Shown: in pieces, positions 55,130 to 63,896 of the stretch
How positions within the stretch are numbered: the stretch's first letter is position 1
Layout of the letters: each line of letters starts with the position of its first letter
NCBI GenBank assembly: GCA_020348385.1
Contig: CP070750.1
Coordinates: 2,858,067-2,922,066, forward strand
Source: Candidatus Aminicenantota bacterium
Lineage (GTDB): Bacteria > Acidobacteriota > Aminicenantia > Aminicenantales > Aminicenantaceae
Reading direction: 5' to 3'
Length of the DNA stretch: 64,000 nucleotides
Notes under the pieces: model-generated
What the model saw: only the letters and a program-made list of their open reading frames with translations
Told to the model about the DNA's origin: nothing
Database searches by the model: none
Translations under genes and position numbers: made by a program

Positions 55130-56056
55130 ATGGGAAAAATCGCATTTTTGTTTCCCGGGCAAGGCTCTCAAGCTGTCGGAATGGGAAAGCTTTTCTATGA
55201 CTCATCGAAAGTGGCAAGAGAAATTTTTGAACGAGCTGACAAAATCTTGGGATATTCGTTATCGGGCCTTTGTTTTGAGGGTCCGGAAGAGAACCTCCGA
55301 TTGACAGAGAATACCCAACCCGCCCTTCTTGTTGTCAGCACAATTGCCTATACCCTTCTCGGAGAGATCCCGGCCATCGCAGCGGGCCACAGCCTGGGAG
55401 AGTACTCGGCCTTGGTTGCAGCCGGTTCTTTGACATTCGAGGATGCCGTTCGTCTAGTCCATAAGAGAGGATGCTATATGCAGGAAGCCGTTCCTGTGGG
55501 AGTTGGTGCTATGGCCGCTCTCATGGGAACGAGTTTTACCGATGTGGAGGAAGCCCTCCCCCAAATAAGCTCGGGTGTGGTGCAGATAGCGAACTGGAAC
55601 AGCCGAGAGCAGATCGTCATCGCTGGGCATGAACAGGCTGTAAAAGAGGCACTGGCCTTGATCAATCCCCGGCGTTCTGTCATGCTCCCTGTGAGCGCTC
55701 CATTCCATTGCAAGCTTATGCAGAGTGCAGAGGATAAACTCGCCCATGATTTGGATGATGTGCAATTCCAAGATTTGGCTTTCCCGATTGTCACCAATGT
55801 GGATGCCAAGGTGATTCACTCGGGCGAAGAAGCAAGAGAATCCCTGAAAAGACAGGTCACTCGAGGCGTGCTTTGGTTCAGGTCGATGGAGGTAATGGCT
55901 GATCAGGGGATTCAGACGTTTGTAGAATTGGGTTCTGGCAAAGTGTTATCTGGTTTGATCAAACGCATAAGCCGTGAATGGACATCTGCTCTCGAGATAT
56001 TTAATGTAGAGGATGTAGAAAGCCTCGACACTGTCAAAGACTCGATTTTTTTCTAG
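55130..56056 (+). CDS. fabD: malonyl-CoA:ACP transacylase
   Basis: A 308-residue FabD. FPGQGSQAVGMG (8-19), the nucleophile S88 in GHSLGEYSA, R113 and H193 (APFHCKL) form the complete active site. It loads malonyl onto acyl carrier protein for fatty acid synthesis in the cytoplasm. Three bases separate it from the SurA-like gene, so fatty acid synthesis is transcriptionally tied to outer-membrane assembly. AGGATGAAAT provides the ribosome site. Confidence 0.95.
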   Translation: MGKIAFLFPGQGSQAVGMGKLFYDSSKVAREIFERADKILGYSLSGLCFEGPEENLRLTENTQPALLVVSTIAYTLLGEIPAIAAGHSLGEYSALVAAGSLTFEDAVRLVHKRGCYMQEAVPVGVGAMAALMGTSFTDVEEALPQISSGVVQIANWNSREQIVIAGHEQAVKEALALINPRRSVMLPVSAPFHCKLMQSAEDKLAHDLDDVQFQDLAFPIVTNVDAKVIHSGEEARESLKRQVTRGVLWFRSMEVMADQGIQTFVELGSGKVLSGLIKRISREWTSALEIFNVEDVESLDTVKDSIFF

Positions 56057-56133
56057 CCAACCATCAAAATAGCCAGGAAAGCTGAGACGTCAGCCCCACG
56101 ATTTTCCGCCTTTCGCCTTTCCCCGGCTGTTCT

Positions 56134-56925
56134 CTATTTCTTTGGAATCAATTGGGCGATGCTGTCGATAACCAGAGTGGGCTGTACCTCGATTTGCGCT
56201 AGGTCTTCCTTTTGGGTCTCGCCGCTGAGCACGAGAATAGAGTCGCACTTGATCCGTCGCGCCAATTCCATGTCCGTGTAGAGGCGGTCCCCGATCATCA
56301 CAGCTTGTTGGGGCGTGATGTTGTGTTTTTTCAGAATGTGAGCGATCATCTCTGGATTCGGCTTCCCGAAGATTTTCAGGGGGTTTTTTCCAGTAGCTTT
56401 TTCGAAAAGAGCGAGCATGGATCCTGTGTCTGGGATAAATCCTTCCGGTGTCGGACAAACCAGATCGGGATGAGTGGCGATAAGCTCCACTCCCCTTTGG
56501 AGAAAAAGTGCTGCAGCTTTCAGCTTTTCGTAGGTGAGTTCTGTATCGAATCCTAAGACGATGTAACTCGGGGAGGGAGATGCGATGTCGAATCCTTCTT
56601 GAATAAACATCTCTTGCATCGATTTTGTCCCGACGACATACAGGTCTTTTATCTTCTTTTCCATTAAAAATGCGATGACCCCATCCGTTGACAAAATGAT
56701 CCCCTCTTCACTGGTGGAGATGCCCAGGTTGGATAACTTTGTGACATAATCGGATTTAGAGCGGGAGGAGTTGTTGGACAAGAAGTAGAAAATAATGCCC
56801 AGGTCTGTTAGATAATTCAGGAATTCCTTTGCACCAGGGATCAGGGCATCTCCCATATAGATCGTGCCGTCCAAATCTAGAAAAACGACTTTTTTGATTC
56901 GAAACAAGTGCTCGACGCTTGTCAT
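56134..56925 (-). CDS. HAD-superfamily phosphatase, NagD/phosphoglycolate type (subclass IIA)
   Basis: A 263-residue HAD-IIA hydrolase. D17-L-D19-G-T starts motif I, NNSSRS is motif II, and GDRLYTDM near the C-terminus supplies motif IV. The layout with a large cap insertion matches NagD, p-nitrophenyl phosphatase and phosphoglycolate phosphatases; the substrate is unknown. The ATG at 56925 follows the stop of the neighbouring phosphatidyltransferase by one base (TGACATG), and AAGGA lies upstream; a longer frame would overlap that gene by about 90 bases. Confidence 0.9.
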   Translation of the reverse strand: MTSVEHLFRIKKVVFLDLDGTIYMGDALIPGAKEFLNYLTDLGIIFYFLSNNSSRSKSDYVTKLSNLGISTSEEGIILSTDGVIAFLMEKKIKDLYVVGTKSMQEMFIQEGFDIASPSPSYIVLGFDTELTYEKLKAAALFLQRGVELIATHPDLVCPTPEGFIPDTGSMLALFEKATGKNPLKIFGKPNPEMIAHILKKHNITPQQAVMIGDRLYTDMELARRIKCDSILVLSGETQKEDLAQIEVQPTLVIDSIAQLIPKK

Positions 56926-56926
56926 G

Positions 56927-57511
56927 TCAGTTTGTCCTTTTAGAGGAGGAAATGGCATCCTTGACATATTCGATGGCGGAGAGGAATGTAGCGGTAATGA
57001 TAATCCATGATAGGGCATAAAAACTCCAGCTGCCTATGTATTCCCAGTAATAAGGGCCAAGAAGGGCTAAAAAAGAACCGATGGCTTGAACAGTGGCCTT
57101 AAGTTTTCCACTTTTTTTTGCTGATACGGTGCGGTTATTTTGTGCTAGGACGATTCTGGAATAGGCCACTGTGATGTCGCGCAGAGCCATGATTAACGGG
57201 ACGTACAAAATAACCAGTCCGTTGGTTGCCAAAGCCCAATAAACGATAAGGCGCGATACGCTGTCTGCGAAAGGATCGAGAGTTGCTCCAGATTCTGAGA
57301 CCAATTCGAACCGCCTGGCGATCTTTCCGTCGTAAAGGTCTGTGAATTCTATGATCAGCAAGAGGAGTAGATTGAGCGCAAGGGTGAATGTCGTCTCTTG
57401 TCCATAAATCAAAACGACCAGGAATAGAATAGCAATCGGAATTCGCCCGAGGGTCATCAATTGAAGAAGGAAATATCCTTGATTATGTCTTTTTTCCTCT
57501 ACTGGTTTCAT
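56927..57511 (-). CDS. CDP-alcohol phosphatidyltransferase
   Basis: A 194-residue membrane enzyme with about five to six hydrophobic segments and the family motif D-x-x-DG-x-x-AR(x8)G-x-x-x-D-x-x-x-D seen as DLYDGKIAR and GATLDPFAD. It makes a phospholipid headgroup linkage from CDP-diacylglycerol (for example phosphatidylglycerophosphate synthesis) at the inner membrane. Coupled to the HAD gene, which could dephosphorylate a product such as phosphatidylglycerophosphate, though the HAD type is not the usual one. No clear ribosome site is present. Confidence 0.88.
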   Translation of the reverse strand: MKPVEEKRHNQGYFLLQLMTLGRIPIAILFLVVLIYGQETTFTLALNLLLLLIIEFTDLYDGKIARRFELVSESGATLDPFADSVSRLIVYWALATNGLVILYVPLIMALRDITVAYSRIVLAQNNRTVSAKKSGKLKATVQAIGSFLALLGPYYWEYIGSWSFYALSWIIITATFLSAIEYVKDAISSSKRTN

Positions 57512-57590
57512 TATTTGTAATGCAGCCCTTTTTTTGTTTTGATTGAATTATACAGAAAAAATAGGATTCGGTCTATCAAATCCACTGGGC

Positions 57591-57619
57591 TTGAAAAAAA
57601 TGGAATCAAAAAGTATATT
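57591..57619 (+). promoter_or_regulatory. promoter of mutS
   Basis: TTGAAA (57591-57596), 17-base spacer, TATATT (57614-57619). The expected transcript start is only about six bases before the mutS ATG at 57632, which lacks a Shine-Dalgarno. Confidence 0.55.
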
Positions 57620-57631
57620 TGACTAGAACCG

Positions 57632-60265
57632 ATGGCAAACAAAAATTCCTCCACCCCGATGATGGAGCAGTACCACCGGATCAAGAAGCAATATCAGGAT
57701 GCGCTGTTGTTTTTCCGACTGGGTGATTTTTATGAGATGTTCTTCGAGGACGCCAAAACAGCTGCCCCGGTTTTGGAAATTGCCCTGACCTCCCGCCAAA
57801 AGGTTCCGATGTGTGGGATTCCCTATCATGCGGCCCATACCTATCTGGTGAAACTCTTACGAAAAGGATTCAAAGTGGCCATCTGTGAGCAGGTGGAGGA
57901 TGCGAAACAGGCTCGCGGTGTTGTCAAAAGGGATGTGGTAAAGGTCCTCACCCCTGGAACAGCGGTTGAGCTCGAGTTGGAGGAGGAAAAAGAAAACACC
58001 TACATTGCTAGTTTATTTCTGTCGAATGAAGGTTGGGGAATGTCTGTTATAGATTTGGCTTCTGGCGAGATGAGAGCTACACAAGGAGAACTAAATCACA
58101 TGCTCGTCGATGAAATCTTCAAGGTTTTTCCGAAAGAAATCATCTATCCTGATGATCAGGCAAATGAAATCGGAGGAATTCTTGCGCGTTCGGGGATGAA
58201 CAGTGTTGTGAGGAGCCCTCAGGAGGACTGGATTTTTGATTTGACGCAGGCGAAGAATCTATTGCTCGATCATTTCCAGGTTAAATCGCTGGATGGTTTT
58301 GGATTGGGAAGCAGGGACCTGGCCGTTTCTTCATCCGGTGCGCTTATGCACTACTTGAAGGATTTAAGGAAGGATTCCCTTTCCCTGGTGCATGGACTTT
58401 CCTTTGTCCAATCGTCCCAGCACATGATCCTGGACGCGACTTCGATAAAAAATCTGGAGCTCACAAAAAACTTGAGAGATGGACGCGTCAAAGATTCCCT
58501 TTTGGATGTTATCGATTTTACCGTTACCTCCATGGGAGGCAGGCTACTCCGTTACTGGCTTATGCATCCGTTATTGGATAAAAAGAAAATTGATCGTCGG
58601 CTGGAGACCGTGGATGAATTCCTTTCCCAAACGATAGCGCGTCAGGAATTGAGGAGTGGACTCAAGGACATTTCTGACTTGGAAAGACTCACCGGGAAAA
58701 TCTCCCTGGCCGTGGCCAATGCCAAAGACCTGGTTGCGCTTAAGCGATCCCTTCTGCCTCTGCCTCAAATCCAATCAGTCATCCGATCCTTCGCCTCCAA
58801 AAAGACGGAAAATATTCAGAAGGATTGGGATAATGCCAAGGACATCGTGGAGTTGATCGAAAGAGCCGTAATGGACGAACCGTCTTTTCTCCTCACCGAT
58901 GGGGGAATCATCAAGCAGGGATACAACCGTGAATTGGATGAATTGAGGGAGATCAGTCTTTCTGGGAAAACGTTCATCAGCCAAATGGAGAGAAAGGAAA
59001 GAGAGCGAACAGGTATACCGTCCCTTAAGATCCGGTATAACAAGGTTTTTGGCTATTACATAGATGTGACAAAACCCAATTTGCACTTGGTTTCGTCTGA
59101 TTATATCCGGAAGCAGACTTTGGTCAACTCTGAGAGGTTCATCACTCCCGAACTAAAAGAGTATGAGGAGAAAGTTCTGAATGCCGAACAAAAGATAGGG
59201 GAATTGGAATACCAGTTGTTCGTTGAAATCAGAGAGAAAATAGCTCAAGAAAAGGAACGGCTTCAAAAAATAGCCACTTCTCTTGCGCTTCTGGATGTGC
59301 TTTCTTGTTTAGCCGAATTGGCGTCGCAACGCAGCTATAAACGGCCGCGTGTCAATGAGGATGAAAGGCTCAATATTGTGGATGGCAGGCATCCTGTCAT
59401 CGAAGTGACGAACGATGAACCCTTTATACCCAATGACACGCTTTTGGATAGGGAGGCGAACCAAGTCCTTATCGTCACCGGACCTAACATGGGCGGGAAG
59501 TCCACCTACCTTAGGCAAGTTGCCCTGATTTGTATCTTGGCCCAGATGGGGTCTTTTGTTCCGGCCTTCGAGGCCGAAATCGGGTTGGTGGATCGCGTAT
59601 TCACCCGAATTGGAGCCATGGATTTCTTGAGTGTGGGACAGTCGACGTTTATGGTGGAAATGCTGGAAACAGCCAACATACTGAACAACGCCACGAATAA
59701 CAGCTTGATTCTGCTGGATGAAATCGGCAGGGGAACGAGCACATTCGATGGACTCAGCATAGCATGGGCTGTGGCCGAATATCTCCATGACAAACCAGAT
59801 GTCCAAGCCAAGACCCTGTTTGCCACCCATTATCATGAGTTGACGGAGCTTGAGTTGACGATGGAGAGGATCAAGAACTATCACGTTTCTGTGAAGGAGT
59901 GGAAGGAAGATATCATATTCTTGCGGAAAATCGTTCCTGGAGCTTCCGATCAAAGCTACGGCATTCACGTGGCGCGGTTGGCGGGGATACCCCATTCCGT
60001 GATAGAAAGAGCCAGGGAAATTCTTTTTAACTTGGAGAAACAGGAATTGGATGATGCCGGCCTCCCCAGGATTGCTTACGGCTCGTCTCCGGAGCGGGAT
60101 AAATCCCAATTCCTTTTGTTTCAGGAAGATCGGAACCGGGAATTTTTAGAGGAGATGAAACAAGAAATAGAATCATGGGACTTGGACACTCTTTCCCCCC
60201 TTGAGGCCCTGAACTTATTGAGTGAACTGAAGGCTAAAATAATCAAAAAAAAGGTGATTGATTGA
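57632..60265 (+). CDS. mutS: DNA mismatch repair protein MutS
   Basis: An 877-residue MutS1. The mismatch-reading F33-x-E35 (GDFYEMF) is intact, so it is a true mismatch sensor and not MutS2. The lever and clamp domains follow, then the ATPase with Walker A GPNMGGKST (617-625), DEIGRGTSTFDG (Walker B / signature) and the ATHYHEL H-loop. It recognises mispairs and recruits MutL. Single gene with its own predicted promoter and near-leaderless mRNA; it converges with a small acidic protein. Confidence 0.97.
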   Translation: MANKNSSTPMMEQYHRIKKQYQDALLFFRLGDFYEMFFEDAKTAAPVLEIALTSRQKVPMCGIPYHAAHTYLVKLLRKGFKVAICEQVEDAKQARGVVKRDVVKVLTPGTAVELELEEEKENTYIASLFLSNEGWGMSVIDLASGEMRATQGELNHMLVDEIFKVFPKEIIYPDDQANEIGGILARSGMNSVVRSPQEDWIFDLTQAKNLLLDHFQVKSLDGFGLGSRDLAVSSSGALMHYLKDLRKDSLSLVHGLSFVQSSQHMILDATSIKNLELTKNLRDGRVKDSLLDVIDFTVTSMGGRLLRYWLMHPLLDKKKIDRRLETVDEFLSQTIARQELRSGLKDISDLERLTGKISLAVANAKDLVALKRSLLPLPQIQSVIRSFASKKTENIQKDWDNAKDIVELIERAVMDEPSFLLTDGGIIKQGYNRELDELREISLSGKTFISQMERKERERTGIPSLKIRYNKVFGYYIDVTKPNLHLVSSDYIRKQTLVNSERFITPELKEYEEKVLNAEQKIGELEYQLFVEIREKIAQEKERLQKIATSLALLDVLSCLAELASQRSYKRPRVNEDERLNIVDGRHPVIEVTNDEPFIPNDTLLDREANQVLIVTGPNMGGKSTYLRQVALICILAQMGSFVPAFEAEIGLVDRVFTRIGAMDFLSVGQSTFMVEMLETANILNNATNNSLILLDEIGRGTSTFDGLSIAWAVAEYLHDKPDVQAKTLFATHYHELTELELTMERIKNYHVSVKEWKEDIIFLRKIVPGASDQSYGIHVARLAGIPHSVIERAREILFNLEKQELDDAGLPRIAYGSSPERDKSQFLLFQEDRNREFLEEMKQEIESWDLDTLSPLEALNLLSELKAKIIKKKVID

Positions 60266-60274
60266 ATTTTTGAC

Positions 60275-60607
60275 TCAGAATTCTTCTGATTCCTCATCCG
60301 GACTCAAGTCTTCCTCGATATCTTCCTGAGCAAAGTTTTCCTCGAACCCGATGTCATCATCGTAACGCGAGTCGCCTACTTCTTCTTTGCGTTTTTCAAT
60401 AGCCAGTTGAAATTCTTCTTTATCTTCATACCTTCTCATGAAATTTGATGCAGTGTCGCTGTAGCATAACTCCAGGAAGTCGTCTTCAATCCTGCAAAAA
60501 ACAGACATACAGTGGCCCGTTTGTAAGTCGCCGACTGTTTCCTCTGTCTTGGATGCCCCTTTTATCGCATCCAGCGTTAGCCAGCTTGCGATTTCGATTT
60601 CTTCCAT
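60275..60607 (-). CDS. small acidic protein of unknown function
   Basis: A 110-residue protein started at the ATG at 60607, eight bases after GGGAG. The first 60 residues look globular (SWLTLDAIKG, CRIEDDFLELCY), the second half is strongly acidic with a disordered end of many E, D and S. No known family is recognised. It is convergent with mutS (9 bases apart) and its upstream region shares the G-rich repeat area with clpB. Confidence 0.6.
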   Translation of the reverse strand: MEEIEIASWLTLDAIKGASKTEETVGDLQTGHCMSVFCRIEDDFLELCYSDTASNFMRRYEDKEEFQLAIEKRKEEVGDSRYDDDIGFEENFAQEDIEEDLSPDEESEEF

Positions 60608-60689
60608 CGGATGCTCCCAAGGAAAAAATATCAATTTTCACCAAATTGTCAAGAGGAAAAATAAAAAAAAAGAAAAACATATTAATCTG

Positions 60690-60706
60690 ATTATTCGCGA
60701 GTCGAG
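60690..60706. repeat. dispersed 17-bp motif, inverted relative to 48181-48197
   Basis: ATTATTCGCGAGTCGAG here equals the reverse complement of 48181-48197 at 16 of 17 bases. It directly adjoins the C-rich arm of the clpB-upstream repeats, while the other copy is the edge of the nested inverted-repeat element. Confidence 0.5.
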
Positions 60707-60736
60707 CCCACCCCGCCCTGCCTACCCACCCCACCC
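60707..60736. repeat. inverted (C-rich) copy of the clpB G-rich repeat
   Basis: The 30 bases match the reverse complement of 60877-60906 at 29 positions, that is 1.67 repeat units; the one difference would still give a G-U pair in RNA. Confidence 0.8.
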
Positions 60737-60876
60737 AATCATTAAGGTTTATATTATTGCGAAAGAATGGTAATCTAGAAAATGATTTTTTTGTTGAATA
60801 CGGCAGTGTTTTAGATACTGTTCTGATATTATTGAAAATGATGACATAAACACTCTAAATCCCATCCTTTAAAGAA

Positions 60877-60930
60877 GGGTGGGGTGGGTAGGCAGGGTGG
60901 GGTGGGTAGGCAGGGTGGGGTGGGTAGGCA
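60877..60930 (+). repeat. three perfect 18-bp G-rich tandem repeats
   Basis: GGGTGGGGTGGGTAGGCA occurs three times without a mismatch (60877-60894, 60895-60912, 60913-60930). Each unit has three runs of three or four G with single-base loops, so the plus strand (and any mRNA leader) can form stable G-quadruplexes. It ends about 50 bases before the clpB start. Confidence 0.9.
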
Positions 60931-60982
60931 TCGGTATATTTTATGAATAGTTCAAGTTGATAGAATCAAGAGAGGCAACAAA

Positions 60983-63565
60983 ATGAAATGGGATCGCTTC
61001 ACACTCAAGTCACAGGAAGCCTTCGAACAGGCTCAATCCAAAGCTCAGGAATCGGATCATCAGGAATTGCAGCCGGAACATCTCCTTTGGGCTTTTTTGG
61101 GCCAAGAGGATAATGTTGTTAATGCTGTGCTATCCAAAATCGGCGCGAGGCCCTCAAAGATTAGGGACGAAGTTGAAAAGGTTCTGGAAGATTTTCCCAA
61201 GGTTAAGGGTGCTGCGGAAGTTTACCTATCCTACCGTTTAAGCCAGGTCGTGAACATAGCCGAGAAGGAAGCTGTAAAGCTCAAGGACGACTACATATCC
61301 ACAGAACATCTTTTTTTGGCCTTCCTGAAGGAGCCTTCAGCTGAGATCAGCCGTATTTTCAAAAACAATGGCGTGGATGAGGAAACTGTGCTGAAAGCCC
61401 TGATGGATATCCGAGGTTCACAACGGGTGACTGACCCAGAACCTGAAGGCAAGTATCAAGTCCTGGAGAAGTACGCACAGGATATCACGGCTCTGGCACA
61501 ACAAGGAAAGTTGGACCCGGTAATCGGGCGTGAGGATGAAATCCGGCGCGTTGTCCAAGTTCTTTCCAGACGAAAGAAAAATAATCCGGTGTTGATCGGA
61601 GAGGCTGGAGTGGGAAAAACGGCCATCGTGGAAGGATTGGCACAACGCATCGCCAACGGTGATGTTCCCCAATCGCTTAAGAACAAAAAGCTGATTGCAT
61701 TGGATATAGCATCCCTGATCGCAGGAGCCAAGTTCCGTGGAGAATTCGAAGAAAGGTTGAAGGCTGTGCTGAAGGAAGTCAAGGAAGCAGAGGGAGAAAT
61801 CGTTTTGCTTATCGATGAGCTTCATACCATAATCGGCGCGGGAGCATCGGAAGGGGCCGTGGATGCTTCCAACATGCTCAAACCTCCGCTGGCGCGGGGG
61901 GAACTGCGGTGTGTCGGGGCCACGACGTTGAATGAGTATAAAAAATATATCGAGCGCGATGCGGCTCTTGAGAGGCGGTTCCAACAGGTTTATGTGGGCG
62001 AACCTTCTGTGGAGGAGACAATTTCCATATTGCGGGGGCTGAAGGAAAAATATGAGGTGCACCACGGTGTGGAGATCAAAGATTCAGCCCTGGTGGCTGC
62101 TGCCACCCTTTCTAACCGGTACATCGCCGACCGCTATCTCCCCGATAAAGCCATCGACTTGATCGATGAAGCAGCATCCCGTATCCGCATCGAGATCGAC
62201 AGCATGCCGGAAGAAATCGATGAGTTGGAACGGCGTATCGTTCAATTGGAAATCGAGAAACAGGCCTTGAAGAAAGAAAAAGACAAGAGCACAAAAGCAA
62301 AACTGGAGAAGTTGAACAAAGAACTATCAGAATTGAAGGAAAAAAGGGATGTTCTCAAAGTGCGTTGGCAGAAAGAAAAAGAATTGATCGACAGGATGAA
62401 CACGGTGAAGGAACAAATGGATAACCTGAAGATAGAAGAGCAGAATGCCGAAAGAAAGGGAGAGTTGGAAAAGGTTGCGGAGATAAGATATGGGAAATTG
62501 GTCGAGAAACAAAAGGAGATCGAGAAATTTTCCCACAAGCTGGCTGAAATTCAGGAGAAGGAAAAGATGCTGAAGGAAGAGGTGGATGAGGAGGATGTAG
62601 CCCATGTGGTATCCAAGTGGACCGGCATTCCTGTTTCTAAAATGCTCGAGGGTGAGGTGGAAAAGCTTGTCAAGATGGAACAGAATCTCGGAAAGAGGGT
62701 TATCGGACAGGATCAAGCCCTGCGTGCCGTATCCGATACCATAAGAAGAGCAAGGGCTGGAATACAGGATCTTTCGCGTCCTCTTGGCTCTTTTCTTTTT
62801 TTGGGTCCTACAGGAGTAGGGAAGACGGAATTGGCACGGGCTTTGGCCGAGTTTTTATTCGATGATGAACGGGCGATGGTAAGGCTGGATATGTCCGAAT
62901 ACATGGAAAAACATACTGTTTCCCGCCTGATCGGGGCTCCTCCCGGATATGTCGGATTCGAGGAAGGAGGTCAGCTCACCGAAGCCGTCAAAAGGAGACC
63001 GTATTCTATTATCTTGCTGGACGAGATAGAAAAGGCCCATGCCGATGTCTTTAACATCCTTCTCCAGATCCTGGATGATGGTCGACTGACTGATGGGAAG
63101 GGACGGACGGTCGATTTCAAAAACACCATTGTTATCATGACATCCAATTTGGGAAGCCAGATTATCAAAGAGCTGAGTCAAGATTTCGCAAAGATGGAGA
63201 AAGAAATGCAATCCATCCTGGATAGGCATTTTCGACCTGAATTTCTCAACCGAGTGGATGAGATCCTGATTTTTAAATCCCTCTCCAAACAGACCATCCT
63301 CCAGATTGTGAAACTGCAGATCGAAGAACTACAGGAGAGGATAAAGGAACGAAAAATCGCGATTGAGGTCAGCAAGAAAGCCCAAAAACTCCTCGCAGAG
63401 AAAGGATATGATCCTGCGTACGGAGCCCGGCCTCTGAAGAGAATCGTTCAGAAATATATCCAAAATCCCCTAGCATTGGAAATATTGGAAGGGCGGTACA
63501 AGGAGGGGGATGTTGTCCAAGTCGATGTCGACCAAAAGAATGAATTTGTATTCCGCAGGAAATAA
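60983..63565 (+). CDS. clpB: ClpB disaggregase
   Basis: An 860-residue Hsp100 chaperone. The N-domain has the paired Clp repeats ([13 protein letters not shown]...), nucleotide-binding domain 1 has Walker A GEAGVGKT (206-213), and the long coiled-coil M-domain (about 400-530, rich in K, E, L) separates it from domain 2 with GPTGVGKTE near residue 610. The M-domain marks ClpB rather than ClpA/ClpC. It rescues aggregated proteins with DnaK. GAGAGG precedes the ATG. The unusual repeats upstream may influence expression. Confidence 0.97.
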   Translation: MKWDRFTLKSQEAFEQAQSKAQESDHQELQPEHLLWAFLGQEDNVVNAVLSKIGARPSKIRDEVEKVLEDFPKVKGAAEVYLSYRLSQVVNIAEKEAVKLKDDYISTEHLFLAFLKEPSAEISRIFKNNGVDEETVLKALMDIRGSQRVTDPEPEGKYQVLEKYAQDITALAQQGKLDPVIGREDEIRRVVQVLSRRKKNNPVLIGEAGVGKTAIVEGLAQRIANGDVPQSLKNKKLIALDIASLIAGAKFRGEFEERLKAVLKEVKEAEGEIVLLIDELHTIIGAGASEGAVDASNMLKPPLARGELRCVGATTLNEYKKYIERDAALERRFQQVYVGEPSVEETISILRGLKEKYEVHHGVEIKDSALVAAATLSNRYIADRYLPDKAIDLIDEAASRIRIEIDSMPEEIDELERRIVQLEIEKQALKKEKDKSTKAKLEKLNKELSELKEKRDVLKVRWQKEKELIDRMNTVKEQMDNLKIEEQNAERKGELEKVAEIRYGKLVEKQKEIEKFSHKLAEIQEKEKMLKEEVDEEDVAHVVSKWTGIPVSKMLEGEVEKLVKMEQNLGKRVIGQDQALRAVSDTIRRARAGIQDLSRPLGSFLFLGPTGVGKTELARALAEFLFDDERAMVRLDMSEYMEKHTVSRLIGAPPGYVGFEEGGQLTEAVKRRPYSIILLDEIEKAHADVFNILLQILDDGRLTDGKGRTVDFKNTIVIMTSNLGSQIIKELSQDFAKMEKEMQSILDRHFRPEFLNRVDEILIFKSLSKQTILQIVKLQIEELQERIKERKIAIEVSKKAQKLLAEKGYDPAYGARPLKRIVQKYIQNPLALEILEGRYKEGDVVQVDVDQKNEFVFRRK

Positions 63566-63611
63566 CGGTATTACCGAAACATAATTATCTTGGAACGAGA
63601 AGGAGAAGAAA

Positions 63612-63842
63612 ATGAAAGAAAAAGTCCAAAAGGCAATTGATGAATTAAGGCCACAACTTCAGGCAGATGGGGGAGATATAGAACTTGTGGATGTCACGGA
63701 AGATGGTGTTGTTAAAGTCCGTCTCCTAGGGGCTTGTGTCGGTTGTCCGATGAGACAGATGACGTTAACCCATGGAGTAACACGGTTCATAAAGAAACAG
63801 GTTCCAGAGATTAAGGAAGTCCAGGCAGTGGAAGAAGAATAA
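63612..63842 (+). CDS. NifU C-terminal domain protein (Fe-S scaffold)
   Basis: A 76-residue stand-alone NifU-like (Nfu) domain. LRPQLQADGGDIELVDV and the cluster ligands C-V-G-C-P in the ACVGCPM segment are present. It assembles or carries a [4Fe-4S] cluster for target proteins. AAGGAG lies six bases before the ATG. It is 46 bases after clpB and 54 bases before the porin-like gene. Confidence 0.93.
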   Translation: MKEKVQKAIDELRPQLQADGGDIELVDVTEDGVVKVRLLGACVGCPMRQMTLTHGVTRFIKKQVPEIKEVQAVEEE

Positions 63843-63896
63843 GATTGACAAAAAAGCCAAAATATCGTAAACAAAGATAAAAAAAAGGAGGTAAAC

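Larger units (their letters stand above)
60608..60982. other. intergenic region with C-rich and G-rich repeats upstream of clpB
   Basis: No gene is seen in these 375 bases. Components in order: a dispersed 17-bp motif (60690-60706), a C-rich inverted copy (60707-60736), 140 AT-rich bases, a small hairpin CCCATCCTT / AAGGGTGGG (60861-60883, one G-U), the tandem array (60877-60930), and a possible extended -10 TGATAGAAT (60958-60966) before the clpB ribosome site GAGAGG. No reliable -35 box or CIRCE site was found. Confidence 0.5.

Noticed and set aside
60877..60930. CRISPR array
   Set aside because: Repeats are directly adjacent with no spacers, and no cas gene is present.
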